A stretch of 46,367 bases of DNA from Trueperaceae bacterium (GTDB taxonomy: Bacteria > Deinococcota > Deinococci > Deinococcales > Trueperaceae). Under the pieces are notes generated by a model. It saw only the letters and a program-made list of their open reading frames with translations, searched no databases and was not told where the DNA came from. Location of the stretch: NCBI GenBank assembly GCA_002707365.1, contig PAMQ01000019.1:1-46367 (forward strand), given 5' to 3'. Of the stretch, positions 16,827-24,676 are shown piece after piece; within the stretch, counting starts at the first letter, position 1; every line of letters begins with the position of its first letter. Made by a program: the position numbers and the translations under genes.

Positions 16827-17980
16827 CAGGCATTGGGAACTACAAGCCAAGGCTTCTAGCACCTGGACCCGTGGAAGTTCCTCCTGCAGTTTTGGCAGCA
16901 ATGGCGAAGCCGACAATTCATCACCGAAGCCCTGAATTTGCGGCACTACTTGAACGGATTCGTTCGAAAATAGCGGAGGTAGCTTTAGTTCCGGGTGACG
17001 ATGTGATGATTTTGACCGCTAGCGGTACTGCAGCATTCGAATCTGGGTTGACAGCCTGTGTTCCAGCGGGAGCAAAGGTACTGGCTTTGCATGCAGGAAA
17101 ATTTGGCGCGCGTTGGGCAACCCTAGCTCGTCACCACGGCTATCGCGTTGAGGAGTATTCACTGCCTTGGGGAGAAGCAATCGATGCTAACGAGGTTGCT
17201 GACGAACTTCGCAAACACCCGGACGTTTCTGCAGTATTGGTAGTCCATTCTGAGACGTCTACTGGGACATTGCATGATATCCAGGCGATATCAAAAGCTG
17301 TGCACGATACGGTACCCGAAGCCCTGCTTCTTGTTGATTGCATAACAAGCCTAACTGTTGCTGAACTTCGGCCTCACGAATGGCAGCTTGACGGGATTTT
17401 CTCTGGCTCTCAAAAAGGATTTATGAGTCCTCCAGGACTTTCAATTGCTTGGTTGTCGGAGCGAGCTTGGGAACATGGGGCAAAAGCTAAAACGGGTTTT
17501 TATTTGGATTTACGTAAGGAAAGGGATAGCCAACGAGAAGGTCAATGTGCTTACACGCCGGCTGTTAACCTTTTTTATGCTCTCGATGAAGCGGTAGAAA
17601 ATTTGCTAGCCGAAGGAATTGAAACTATTTGGCAGCGTCGTGCTCATAATAATTTTGCAATATTAGCGGGTGCGGAAGCTATTGGGTGTAAAGGTTTTGC
17701 GGCCAGAGTTAGTCCCGCAGTTGCAGCTCTTCGTGCGCCAGAAAAAATCATGGCTCCCCTAATTGTCAAAGGATTTGCTGATCGGGGAGTTCGGATTTCA
17801 GCGGGTCAGGATCACACCCGCGATGTGTTATTCCGACCGTCTGTCCTTGGTTATGCTGATTCTAATGATGCCGTACTTTTGGTTGCGGTTTTAGAGGACG
17901 TGTTACGGGAGTTAGGAAGTAACGTGCAACATGGTGTAGGTGTAGCAGCCGCTATGCGAGCATTGGAATCCCAAGTGTGA
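16823..17980 (+). CDS. Class V aminotransferase, probable phosphoserine or serine-glyoxylate type
   Basis: This 385-residue fold-type I PLP enzyme starts LLAPGPVEVPPAVLAAMAKP, and HHRSPEF follows. LTASGTAAFESGL binds the PLP phosphate. The PLP lysine lies in SGSQKGFMSPPGL (about residue 196), and VDCITSL supplies the pyridine-ring Asp. The sequence resembles alanine/serine-glyoxylate aminotransferases more than the classical SerC of enterobacteria. ATGA coupling to serA makes a phosphoserine aminotransferase role likely, replacing SerC, as is known for some archaeal and bacterial enzymes of this class. Serine-glyoxylate activity is the main alternative. It is convergent with the methyltransferase gene. 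Confidence 0.9.
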   Translation: MTGIGNYKPRLLAPGPVEVPPAVLAAMAKPTIHHRSPEFAALLERIRSKIAEVALVPGDDVMILTASGTAAFESGLTACVPAGAKVLALHAGKFGARWATLARHHGYRVEEYSLPWGEAIDANEVADELRKHPDVSAVLVVHSETSTGTLHDIQAISKAVHDTVPEALLLVDCITSLTVAELRPHEWQLDGIFSGSQKGFMSPPGLSIAWLSERAWEHGAKAKTGFYLDLRKERDSQREGQCAYTPAVNLFYALDEAVENLLAEGIETIWQRRAHNNFAILAGAEAIGCKGFAARVSPAVAALRAPEKIMAPLIVKGFADRGVRISAGQDHTRDVLFRPSVLGYADSNDAVLLVAVLEDVLRELGSNVQHGVGVAAAMRALESQV

Positions 17981-18103
17981 CCAGATGACTAATTAGGCAT
18001 ATCAAGCAAGACAAGTATCGCCTTATAGTTCTTGTGAGGAAAACCCTGATTGATTGATGGCAGAATGTTGATGATTCAGGTTTTACCTGAGAAGTGCGTC
18101 GAA

Positions 18104-18125
18104 GTCGTCATCGAGCAATGACGAC
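18104..18125. other. Hairpin over the methyltransferase stop codon in a convergent gap
   Basis: GTCGTCA (18104-18110) and TGACGAC (18119-18125) form a perfect 7-bp inverted repeat with an 8-nt loop. It covers the stop codon of the minus-strand methyltransferase in the gap facing the aminotransferase gene. No T tract follows on either strand, so it is not a canonical terminator, though it may stabilise 3' ends. Confidence 0.3.
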
Positions 18126-18854
18126 CATTTGCTTACTTTCGTGAGTAAGCGGTTCCCGATTAAAACTCCCATAAAAGAGAGTCCGTGTCATCCCGGCCTG
18201 TTTTAGGGCACGGGTAAGTTCAAAACGAGTGTAATAGCGTTGCTTGAGAATAGCTGTTTTTCGGTAAAGACTCCCGTCATTATTAGTGGTATCAAGATAA
18301 TATCGAGATTCAAGTAATTGATTTTCAGGATTGTGGTGCTGAACCAAAAACAACTCTCTTCCAACTCCCAGAGAACGATTTAACATGGGCTCTCGTTTAA
18401 TTCCTTTATTAGATTCTGACTTCGGTATGAAAAGGTCGAGTGCAAAAGCTCCGTCCGATGCTAGGTGCTTGCGTATGGAATTAAGTGCAGCGTCTTGGTC
18501 AGCCATCGTATAGAGGTGGGCAAACACGTTGAAGGGCGCCACAATCAAAGAGAATGTGCGGTTTAGTTCGAAGGTACGAATATCATCTAGAAGAAGCGAC
18601 ACCTGCTTCCCGTTTGCTTGAGATGCAACATAGGCTCTAGCTCGTTCAAGCATCGCTTCGGAATTATCTAATCCGACTACTTCGTACCCGCGTCTGGCTA
18701 GGGTGGCAGTTACTCTTCCCGTTCCAGCTCCTAGTTCAAGAATCGGACCTCCTTGGTCGTCAGCCAACCGAGAATAGAAGGACAGGTCATCCCGATAGTC
18801 TAGGTATTGCTCATCATAGAGGTCAGGAAGTTGATATAGATTAGTTGGGTCCAT
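18108..18854 (-). CDS. SAM-dependent class I methyltransferase
   Basis: This 248-residue soluble protein has the Rossmann-fold SAM motif I ILELGAGTGRVTATLARRG (about 38-56). The acidic loop VVGLDNSEAMLERAR follows, then DIRTF as motif II and LIVAPFNVFAHL in the motif IV region. It resembles small-molecule methyltransferases, and the substrate cannot be told. It begins 2 nt after the ABC exporter stop, so it is the last gene of the lipid A operon. A link to envelope lipid or glycan modification is only inferred from position. Confidence 0.85.
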   Translation of the reverse strand: MDPTNLYQLPDLYDEQYLDYRDDLSFYSRLADDQGGPILELGAGTGRVTATLARRGYEVVGLDNSEAMLERARAYVASQANGKQVSLLLDDIRTFELNRTFSLIVAPFNVFAHLYTMADQDAALNSIRKHLASDGAFALDLFIPKSESNKGIKREPMLNRSLGVGRELFLVQHHNPENQLLESRYYLDTTNNDGSLYRKTAILKQRYYTRFELTRALKQAGMTRTLFYGSFNREPLTHESKQMVVIAR

Positions 18855-18856
18855 AA

Positions 18857-20509
18857 TCAGAGCTTCTTTGCTGCTATTTGGCGATGAGTTTCTAAGGAAC
18901 CATTACCCGATAGGCGTATGATTAGGTCACAGCATTCCAATAAGGTACGTTTATGTGTTACCACGAGTACTAGGCGATATTGTGATTCTCGGATGAGGGT
19001 ATCGATTAGAACTGCTTCTGTCTCGCGATCAAGGTTGGCGCTGGGCTCATCTAGTAAAAGTACTTTTGGATTACCTAGCAAGGCTCTGGCCACAGCCAGG
19101 CGTTGTCGTTGGCCACCCGATAAGCCTGCTCCATCCTCTTGCAATTGGTAGTTAAGTCCACCAGATAATGACCGTACGGCATGATCCATCTGGACGTCTT
19201 TAAGGGTTGTCCAGGTATCCGTCTCATTCGCGGGGCGTCCTAAACGTAAGTTGTCTATTATGCTTCCCCGAAGCAAATCTGTTTCCTGGGGAACGTATCC
19301 TATTAAGTCAGCGATTTGGTGTTGGTCTATTAACTGCCCCTCCCACAGGACAGCTCCTTTTTGAGGTAATAGAAATCCGAGTATTAGGTTTAGGAGAGTA
19401 CTTTTTCCTACTCCACTTTCACCTTGCAAAGCTATTAGTCCTTTATCACCAAAGGCGATATTGACGTTATTAAGAATTGGGGTGGTTGGTTGATAACCGA
19501 AAGTAACGTCTCGAAGTTCTAGACCTGGGGAGTCACTTTTTAGATGTTCGATGCTTTGCATATTGTCCGTAATTCTCATGAGTAGAATTAGTCGGGTCCG
19601 AGCTGCTCTGGCCTGTTGCAAAAAGGCATAGCTACGGGGCAGAATCTGTGCTGGTGTAGCTAAGAATGCCACTAAGGCTAGAAACGTTGCCGCTTCGCCT
19701 GCAGTGAGGGTTCCTCCGGCTACTCGGCCGGCAAGTAGACTGACAAGACCCGCTACGGCCAAGAAAACCAGGATTTGTGTTATTGGAACCTGCAGGCTAG
19801 CTAGATAGGTTCTTCTGATTGATGCTAAGCGAGTAAGCTTATTGTCTACAGAGAATCGCGTCATTAGGAAATGAATAGCGTTGAATGCCTTAGCCACTCT
19901 ATGATGCTTTAAGCCTTCTTGTAAGTGGGCACTTACCGCCTCAGTACTCTCTTGTGTTGACGTTGCTGCCCGTCGAAGCCAGTAGCCAACTAACCAGAGT
20001 ATTCCGATAGGAGGAATAGTTAGTAAGGTGAGAGCAAGGGTTGCGTTGAAGCTAAGTGCTGCTAGAATTCCTAGGGTGCCGAGTATAGTAACGGTTTCAG
20101 CCACCAAGCTACCAACGCCAAACTGAATGAACATCTCAACATCTTTTAAATCAGTAAGGATTCGTCCTGTGATTCCGCCGCTCGTACCGGGAAGAGTTCC
20201 GGGACGCCGGTTTAGGAGATCTTGGTAAATCTGTTTTCGCCAACGCTCTGCAGTTGTCGCTGCTTCTCGGCCGAAAAGACTGTCTTGGCTAAATAGAAGC
20301 ACCGAGGTTCCAATTACTGCTAGTCCTACTAGTACTAATATGCGCGGTAAAGCGCTTAAGTCTCCTGCTGTTAGTACCTGATCAAACAAAGGCGTGACGA
20401 AAAGAGGAATAATCGCGACTCGCAGGCCGGCGGTTCCTATAGCTGCAAAGAAACCAAGGATAGCGAGAAGGGACCTGGGAAAAAGTGGGGGGAAACGACT
20501 ATTTAGCAT
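18857..20509 (-). CDS. MsbA-like ABC exporter (fused membrane and ATPase domains)
   Basis: This 550-residue half-transporter has an ABC type 1 membrane domain (about 12-310, six helices) and an ATPase domain (about 328-545). Walker A GESGVGKST is at 363-371, the signature LSGGQRQR at 463-470 and Walker B LLLDEPSANLD at 484-494. The H-loop is in VVTHKRTLL. Its place directly after the LpxB-like gene (11-nt overlap, with ATG inside the upstream stop region) suggests it flips lipid A precursor across the inner membrane, as MsbA does. Sequence alone cannot separate it from other lipid or drug exporters. Confidence 0.88.
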   Translation of the reverse strand: MLNSRFPPLFPRSLLAILGFFAAIGTAGLRVAIIPLFVTPLFDQVLTAGDLSALPRILVLVGLAVIGTSVLLFSQDSLFGREAATTAERWRKQIYQDLLNRRPGTLPGTSGGITGRILTDLKDVEMFIQFGVGSLVAETVTILGTLGILAALSFNATLALTLLTIPPIGILWLVGYWLRRAATSTQESTEAVSAHLQEGLKHHRVAKAFNAIHFLMTRFSVDNKLTRLASIRRTYLASLQVPITQILVFLAVAGLVSLLAGRVAGGTLTAGEAATFLALVAFLATPAQILPRSYAFLQQARAARTRLILLMRITDNMQSIEHLKSDSPGLELRDVTFGYQPTTPILNNVNIAFGDKGLIALQGESGVGKSTLLNLILGFLLPQKGAVLWEGQLIDQHQIADLIGYVPQETDLLRGSIIDNLRLGRPANETDTWTTLKDVQMDHAVRSLSGGLNYQLQEDGAGLSGGQRQRLAVARALLGNPKVLLLDEPSANLDRETEAVLIDTLIRESQYRLVLVVTHKRTLLECCDLIIRLSGNGSLETHRQIAAKKL

Positions 20510-21701
20510 TTATGTCCGCTAGTATTTCGGTAACTAATTTTTTGGCGGCACCAGGTCTTGGCATGCTAGCAAGGAGTTGTCGTCTCCGGCGCAAAAGATC
20601 TGTTGGGTCATCAATCAATCCGGTTATTTTCTCTACTACTTGAGGGACAGAAATTATTCCTCGTACCTCTAACATTATATCCGTCCCAGCAATCCTATTA
20701 GGTAGGGAAATGGGGATAGATAGACGATTTACAAAAATCCTTACAGCGCATCTCTTAAGTAAAGGCCCAACTAAAGGGATTAAACCCAGCCAGTGACCAA
20801 TTCCTTCGAGCGGAATGGCTTCAGGCTTGTTCATTGGTAGAAGAACAATACTCGGCACACCTGCTATGCCTAGTTCAAGAGTGTTAGTTCCTGGGATTGT
20901 TACTGCGATGTCAGAATTCCGCATGTGTTTATAGCGGTCGGCCTCAGGCACCATTTCAATAAGGGTGCCTGAGGGTGTTGTCACAAAATTTCCTTGGCGC
21001 GATCCTGCAAGGCTGCATGGAAATACTGGTTGTTTAGCAGCGATACCATCTTCAATAGTGCGTTCAGAAAGCAATCGGCTCACTGGCCACACAAAACTGG
21101 CATTAGGATAAATTTGACCTAGCTCGTCTGCTAACGCAAGGAAAAAAGGTATAAGCGTTACGGCGAAGGCATCGCGGCTACCAGGAAAAAGAAGGATGTG
21201 GGGAAAGTTGGTAGATTCAGGTGGCGTGCTGATATCCACTGCATCAGCAACCAGGTTTCCTACCCTCTTGATTCGGTTATTAGGCGCCCCTTTAAGGTGG
21301 GCCTGCCGTTCTGTAGGTTTGTCTTGTACAAAAATTGCTTTAAGATCTCGATGCCAGGATGGGATGAAATGGTAACGGTAAGTGGGATAACCAAGTTTCC
21401 TGCCAAGGCGAAGAGCCAAAGCCTGGCTACCTCCGAGGCTTAAGACGAAACCATTGTCACCGCTCCAAGCTGGCGGTATACGGCCCGTGGTAAGGAAACT
21501 AATAAATTCTTTTGGAGAGCTTACGCTATCAGCACCAAACGTCCGTGCGATATCTGTCTCGTCCCCAGCCGCAAACTGGCAAGGGATTAAACAGATCGTG
21601 GTTTTTACTTTCAAATTTCGTGATTGAAGCTCCTTTAAAACTGGTTGGACCCAGGTGTAAAGTTCACCAGGTCCATTGCTAACCAGAATCGCCTCAGTCA
21701 C
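20499..21701 (-). CDS. Lipid-A-disaccharide synthase (LpxB)-like glycosyltransferase
   Basis: This is a predicted glycosyltransferase of about 400 residues in the lpxB position. It starts TEAILVSNGPGELYTWVQPV, a GT-B type N terminus, and has SGTLIEMVPEADRYKHM and TIPGTNTLELGIAGVPSIVL, equivalent to the SGTxTLE segment of LpxB. The canonical LpxB start (GEASGD) is absent, and it is closer in feel to the LpxB-related proteins of cyanobacteria. GTG 21701 is chosen because AGGAGG lies 7 nt upstream, at the tail of lpxA, with 1 nt between genes. An ATG 21 nt further upstream lies inside lpxA and lacks this support. Disaccharide synthase activity is inferred from context. Confidence 0.75.
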   Translation of the reverse strand: MTEAILVSNGPGELYTWVQPVLKELQSRNLKVKTTICLIPCQFAAGDETDIARTFGADSVSSPKEFISFLTTGRIPPAWSGDNGFVLSLGGSQALALRLGRKLGYPTYRYHFIPSWHRDLKAIFVQDKPTERQAHLKGAPNNRIKRVGNLVADAVDISTPPESTNFPHILLFPGSRDAFAVTLIPFFLALADELGQIYPNASFVWPVSRLLSERTIEDGIAAKQPVFPCSLAGSRQGNFVTTPSGTLIEMVPEADRYKHMRNSDIAVTIPGTNTLELGIAGVPSIVLLPMNKPEAIPLEGIGHWLGLIPLVGPLLKRCAVRIFVNRLSIPISLPNRIAGTDIMLEVRGIISVPQVVEKITGLIDDPTDLLRRRRQLLASMPRPGAAKKLVTEILADINAK

Positions 21702-21702
21702 T

Positions 21703-22476
21703 CTAAGGCCTCCTAGTTGCAAAGGAAGCTACACCACGCTCTGATTCATCGCGGAATTGTTTCATGACTTTTACATCAGTGCTATGGCAAGCTAATTCTT
21801 CGAACTTTTCTTTATCGTTTCTACGGAGAGCACGTATTGCTCGTTCTAGAGCTGCATAACGTTCGTCAGTAACGCCACGTCGTCTTAGGCCAACTCGATT
21901 CAATCCATAGTGAGTTGCTGGAGTACTTGCTGCCATACAGTGAGGCAAAATATCCTTAGAGGTAGCGCTTCCGCCAGCCATAATTGCTTGAGTGCCTACT
22001 CGGCAGAACTGATGGATAAGGGCATTAGCTCCGAGGAAAGCATAATCTCCTATCTGAACGTGGCCCCCTAGTTGAACGGAAGTAGCAAGGGTAGTGTGCT
22101 TACCTACTTTTACGTTGTGCGACACGTGAGTGTAGGTCATGATTAAGGAACCTGTACCGACCCGCGTTTCTGACCCTTCCCCAGTAGCGCGGTGAACTGT
22201 CACGAACTCGCGTAGCTCTACTTCATCCTCAAGGATCGCCAGGCTAGGTTCTCCTTGATAGGCGTTATCCATAGGTAGGCCACCAATTATCGCGTAGGGT
22301 CCGATTTTACATCGGGACCCAATTCGACTGCCTTTTAAAAGGACAGTGCCGGTTAGAAGCTCTGTATCTTCTCCAATCTCAACATCGTCTTCTATGACTA
22401 CGAGCGGTCCGATAGTTATTCTAGGCCCAATAACTGCCTTGCTGGAAACAATTGCGGTGGGATGAATTGAAGACAC
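21703..22476 (-). CDS. lpxA: UDP-N-acetylglucosamine acyltransferase LpxA
   Basis: LpxA performs the first lipid A step, moving a 3-hydroxyacyl group from ACP to UDP-GlcNAc (or the 3-amino analogue). The 257 residues form a left-handed parallel beta helix of hexapeptide repeats. The catalytic His is His120 in THVSHNVKVG, preceded by TVHRATGEG. The GSATSKDILPH region borders the acyl pocket. The C terminus is the helical LRRRGVTDERYAALERAIR tail that closes the trimer. Length is normal (E. coli 262). Start is GTG, 6 nt after the fabZ stop. The chain-length residue corresponding to E. coli Gly173 cannot be fixed safely without alignment. Confidence 0.95.
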   Translation of the reverse strand: MSSIHPTAIVSSKAVIGPRITIGPLVVIEDDVEIGEDTELLTGTVLLKGSRIGSRCKIGPYAIIGGLPMDNAYQGEPSLAILEDEVELREFVTVHRATGEGSETRVGTGSLIMTYTHVSHNVKVGKHTTLATSVQLGGHVQIGDYAFLGANALIHQFCRVGTQAIMAGGSATSKDILPHCMAASTPATHYGLNRVGLRRRGVTDERYAALERAIRALRRNDKEKFEELACHSTDVKVMKQFRDESERGVASFATRRP

Positions 22477-22482
22477 CTTATA

Positions 22483-22899
22483 TCACTTAGCTAGCACGAA
22501 AGTGAGTTTTGCTTTAGCGGCAAGTTCGTTACCTACTAACGCTGCGGCATTGACCTTCAATAGCGACTTCCTGAACAAAAGTATTGTTCCTGTAAGTCTG
22601 AGTTGATCCCCCGGAACGACCTTGCGCTTAAATTTTGTCTCGTCTACTGCTGCAAGATAACCGAGCCGACCTTCTTGGAATTCTTCACGTACTGCGAGGC
22701 CTATTGCAGCAGCTTGGGCAAGAGCTTCGATGATCAGGACGCCAGGCATAACTGGTTCCTCAGGAAAGTGACCCATAAAGAACGGTTCATTGTGACTAAC
22801 GTTCTTTATGCATTCGAAATCGTCTCCTTCTTGATAGACGAAAGAATCAACGAAGAGGAATGGGTAGCGATGCGGCAGGATCGCTTTAATATCGATCAT
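22483..22899 (-). CDS. fabZ: 3-hydroxyacyl-ACP dehydratase FabZ
   Basis: FabZ dehydrates 3-hydroxyacyl-ACP in fatty acid elongation and competes with LpxA for the same substrate. This explains its frequent place beside lpxA. The 138 residues have the hot-dog fold with LPHRYPFLFVD, catalytic His44 in GHFPEEPVMPG and Glu58 in VLIIEALAQA. It begins 59 nt after the oxidoreductase gene and is separated from lpxA by 6 nt. Confidence 0.95.
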   Translation of the reverse strand: MIDIKAILPHRYPFLFVDSFVYQEGDDFECIKNVSHNEPFFMGHFPEEPVMPGVLIIEALAQAAAIGLAVREEFQEGRLGYLAAVDETKFKRKVVPGDQLRLTGTILLFRKSLLKVNAAALVGNELAAKAKLTFVLAK

Positions 22900-22958
22900 G
22901 TCGGTAGTTTATCCCATCAGGCCTGGGGTTCTGACGAGACGAGCGCATTGTTTGCCAA

Positions 22959-23906
22959 TCATGGTTGTTGTTGGAGTTTTACAATCAAAGAGGTAGCTAG
23001 CTCAAGTGATCGTAAATCATCTTCAAGGGTGCCAATAGGATCTGCGCTTTGCTCAATTCTCGCTAAGAAGTGTTCTAGTTCCCTTCTGAGAGGATTATCT
23101 TCCACGACTACCCGACGATCAACCTGCACGTGGTTCTCTTCACCATTCGCTAACGGCCTAAATGTCGCTACTTCCGTGTGTGGCTCCTTGGCGAAGTCAA
23201 GATGAAGAGTCTGATGCTCCTCTGCCACTACAAGGGTCCTCTCAGCGTCAGGCGCAATTCTACTGGCTAAGAAACGAGCAATACACCCGTTTTCGAAACG
23301 TATTTGAGCCGCAGCTAGATCTTCGTATTTAACGCTGTTGAGAAAATGTCCAGCAACGGTAATCTCTTTTATGGGGCTTTCAACAATTCCCAATACAATG
23401 TCAATGTCGTGAATCATTAGGTCAAGTATGACTCCTACGTCCTGGATTCGAGCGTAAGGGGTTAGCCGACGTGCTTCTACCAAGTAAGGACTTTTAATCT
23501 GTGCGTTAAGAATATCTACCGCCTTATAAAAGCGCGTGATGTGTCCTACTTGTAAGACCAACTCTTCGCGGCGGCTAAGTTCCACTAGCTCCTTGGCCTG
23601 AACAACGCTTGTTGCAGCTGGCTTTTCTACCAATACATGTATTCCTGCAGATAACAAGGTTCGGGTTAGTTCGTGGTGAGTAATTGTGGGCGAGGCGACA
23701 CTAACAGCGTCGGGTGGATCGCATTCTAGTAACTCCGTTAAGGTTTCATACACAGTACAGCCGTAGACCTTTTGAGCTTCATGGCGTCGGGATGGGTCTG
23801 GATCAACTATTGCTATAAGAGTAGTTTGGGAAAGCGTGGCATAAACATTTGCATGGAATCTACCCATTACTCCAGCACCAATTACAGCTACCCTTAGGGG
23901 TTTCAC
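22959..23906 (-). CDS. Gfo/Idh/MocA family oxidoreductase inside the lpx operon
   Basis: This is a 315-residue NAD(P)-dependent sugar dehydrogenase-type protein. The Rossmann loop VIGAGVMGRFHANVY is at 8-22. EKPAATS at 94-100 has the catalytic Lys95, and the active-site MIHDIDIV places His166 and Asp169. The GTG start overlaps the lpxC stop (GTGA), so the gene is tightly coupled to the operon. In some bacteria a Gfo/Idh enzyme (GnnA) oxidises UDP-GlcNAc at C3 to make diamino-sugar lipid A, together with the aminotransferase GnnB. No GnnB is in the window, so this role is only a hypothesis. Such genes also occur in lpx operons without known function. Confidence 0.88.
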   Translation of the reverse strand: MKPLRVAVIGAGVMGRFHANVYATLSQTTLIAIVDPDPSRRHEAQKVYGCTVYETLTELLECDPPDAVSVASPTITHHELTRTLLSAGIHVLVEKPAATSVVQAKELVELSRREELVLQVGHITRFYKAVDILNAQIKSPYLVEARRLTPYARIQDVGVILDLMIHDIDIVLGIVESPIKEITVAGHFLNSVKYEDLAAAQIRFENGCIARFLASRIAPDAERTLVVAEEHQTLHLDFAKEPHTEVATFRPLANGEENHVQVDRRVVVEDNPLRRELEHFLARIEQSADPIGTLEDDLRSLELATSLIVKLQQQP

Positions 23907-24676
23907 AGGTCCATCTCCGGAGGCTTCTCGGAAAACAACTCTTTTAGGAAGTCTACATGGAGTTTATGAGATCCACGGGTCACGGTAATTTTCCCCTCGA
24001 GAGGATAGCCAAGTAAGAACATATCTCCAAGGGCATCCAGTGCTTTGTGGCGAGCCAGCTCGTCTGGGAAGCGTAACGGACGAAGTGGGCCCATATCGTC
24101 AAAGACAATAGCATTTTCTAGACTTGCTCCTAATGCTAAACCTGCTTCCTTAAGCTTCTCTGCTTCAGATAGAAAGCCGAATGTTCGTGCGCCTAACAAG
24201 GAAGAAAAGGAATCTGGACCACCACACCAAGCCTGATGGCCGATTGCTGGGTGTGGGAATTCAATTTTTGTACAAAGGCTATGCTCCCCAGGTTCTATCA
24301 TCATTGAACTTGAGCCCTGCCGATGATTCAAGCCTTTCTTCGGTTGTAAGGCTATAGGTTTTTGGCCTTTACCAAAAGGTGCTAGGGTCTCGATCCAAGG
24401 TTGGGCAGATCCGTCAAGTATAGGCAGCTCGTCGTTATCAACTTCAATAACTAATCCTGTCCATAAATCCAGGGTGTATAGACTAGCGAGCAAATGCTCT
24501 ACTACAGCTACTCGGGCTGGGCCTACTCCAAGGACGGTGCAACGATCAGTGCCAGTAACGGCACTTAGCTTTGCCGGTATTTCTTGGCCTGCACGTCGGA
24601 AACGTACTGCACCGCTGTCTTGGAAGATCCTAACTTTACTTCGAGTACCCCCGTGTAAAGTAATGCCTTCAATCAC
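23903..24676 (-). CDS. lpxC: UDP-3-O-acyl-N-acetylglucosamine deacetylase LpxC
   Basis: This zinc amidase makes the committed lipid A step. Zinc ligands are visible: the His in VVEHLLASLY, and the His and Asp in ARHKALDALGDMF. The catalytic His lies in RGSHKLHVDFL, and VDNDELPILDGSA is also typical. The start is difficult. GTG at 24676 overlaps the lpxD stop by 8 nt (GTGATTGA) and gives 257 residues. The eight or so codons upstream (KTLRVSVV) still match the family, yet no ATG, GTG or TTG occurs before the ATG at 24796, which would overlap lpxD by 128 nt. The true N terminus may thus be upstream or use a rare codon. LpxC is normally about 280-305 residues. Confidence 0.9.
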   Translation of the reverse strand: MIEGITLHGGTRSKVRIFQDSGAVRFRRAGQEIPAKLSAVTGTDRCTVLGVGPARVAVVEHLLASLYTLDLWTGLVIEVDNDELPILDGSAQPWIETLAPFGKGQKPIALQPKKGLNHRQGSSSMMIEPGEHSLCTKIEFPHPAIGHQAWCGGPDSFSSLLGARTFGFLSEAEKLKEAGLALGASLENAIVFDDMGPLRPLRFPDELARHKALDALGDMFLLGYPLEGKITVTRGSHKLHVDFLKELFSEKPPEMDL

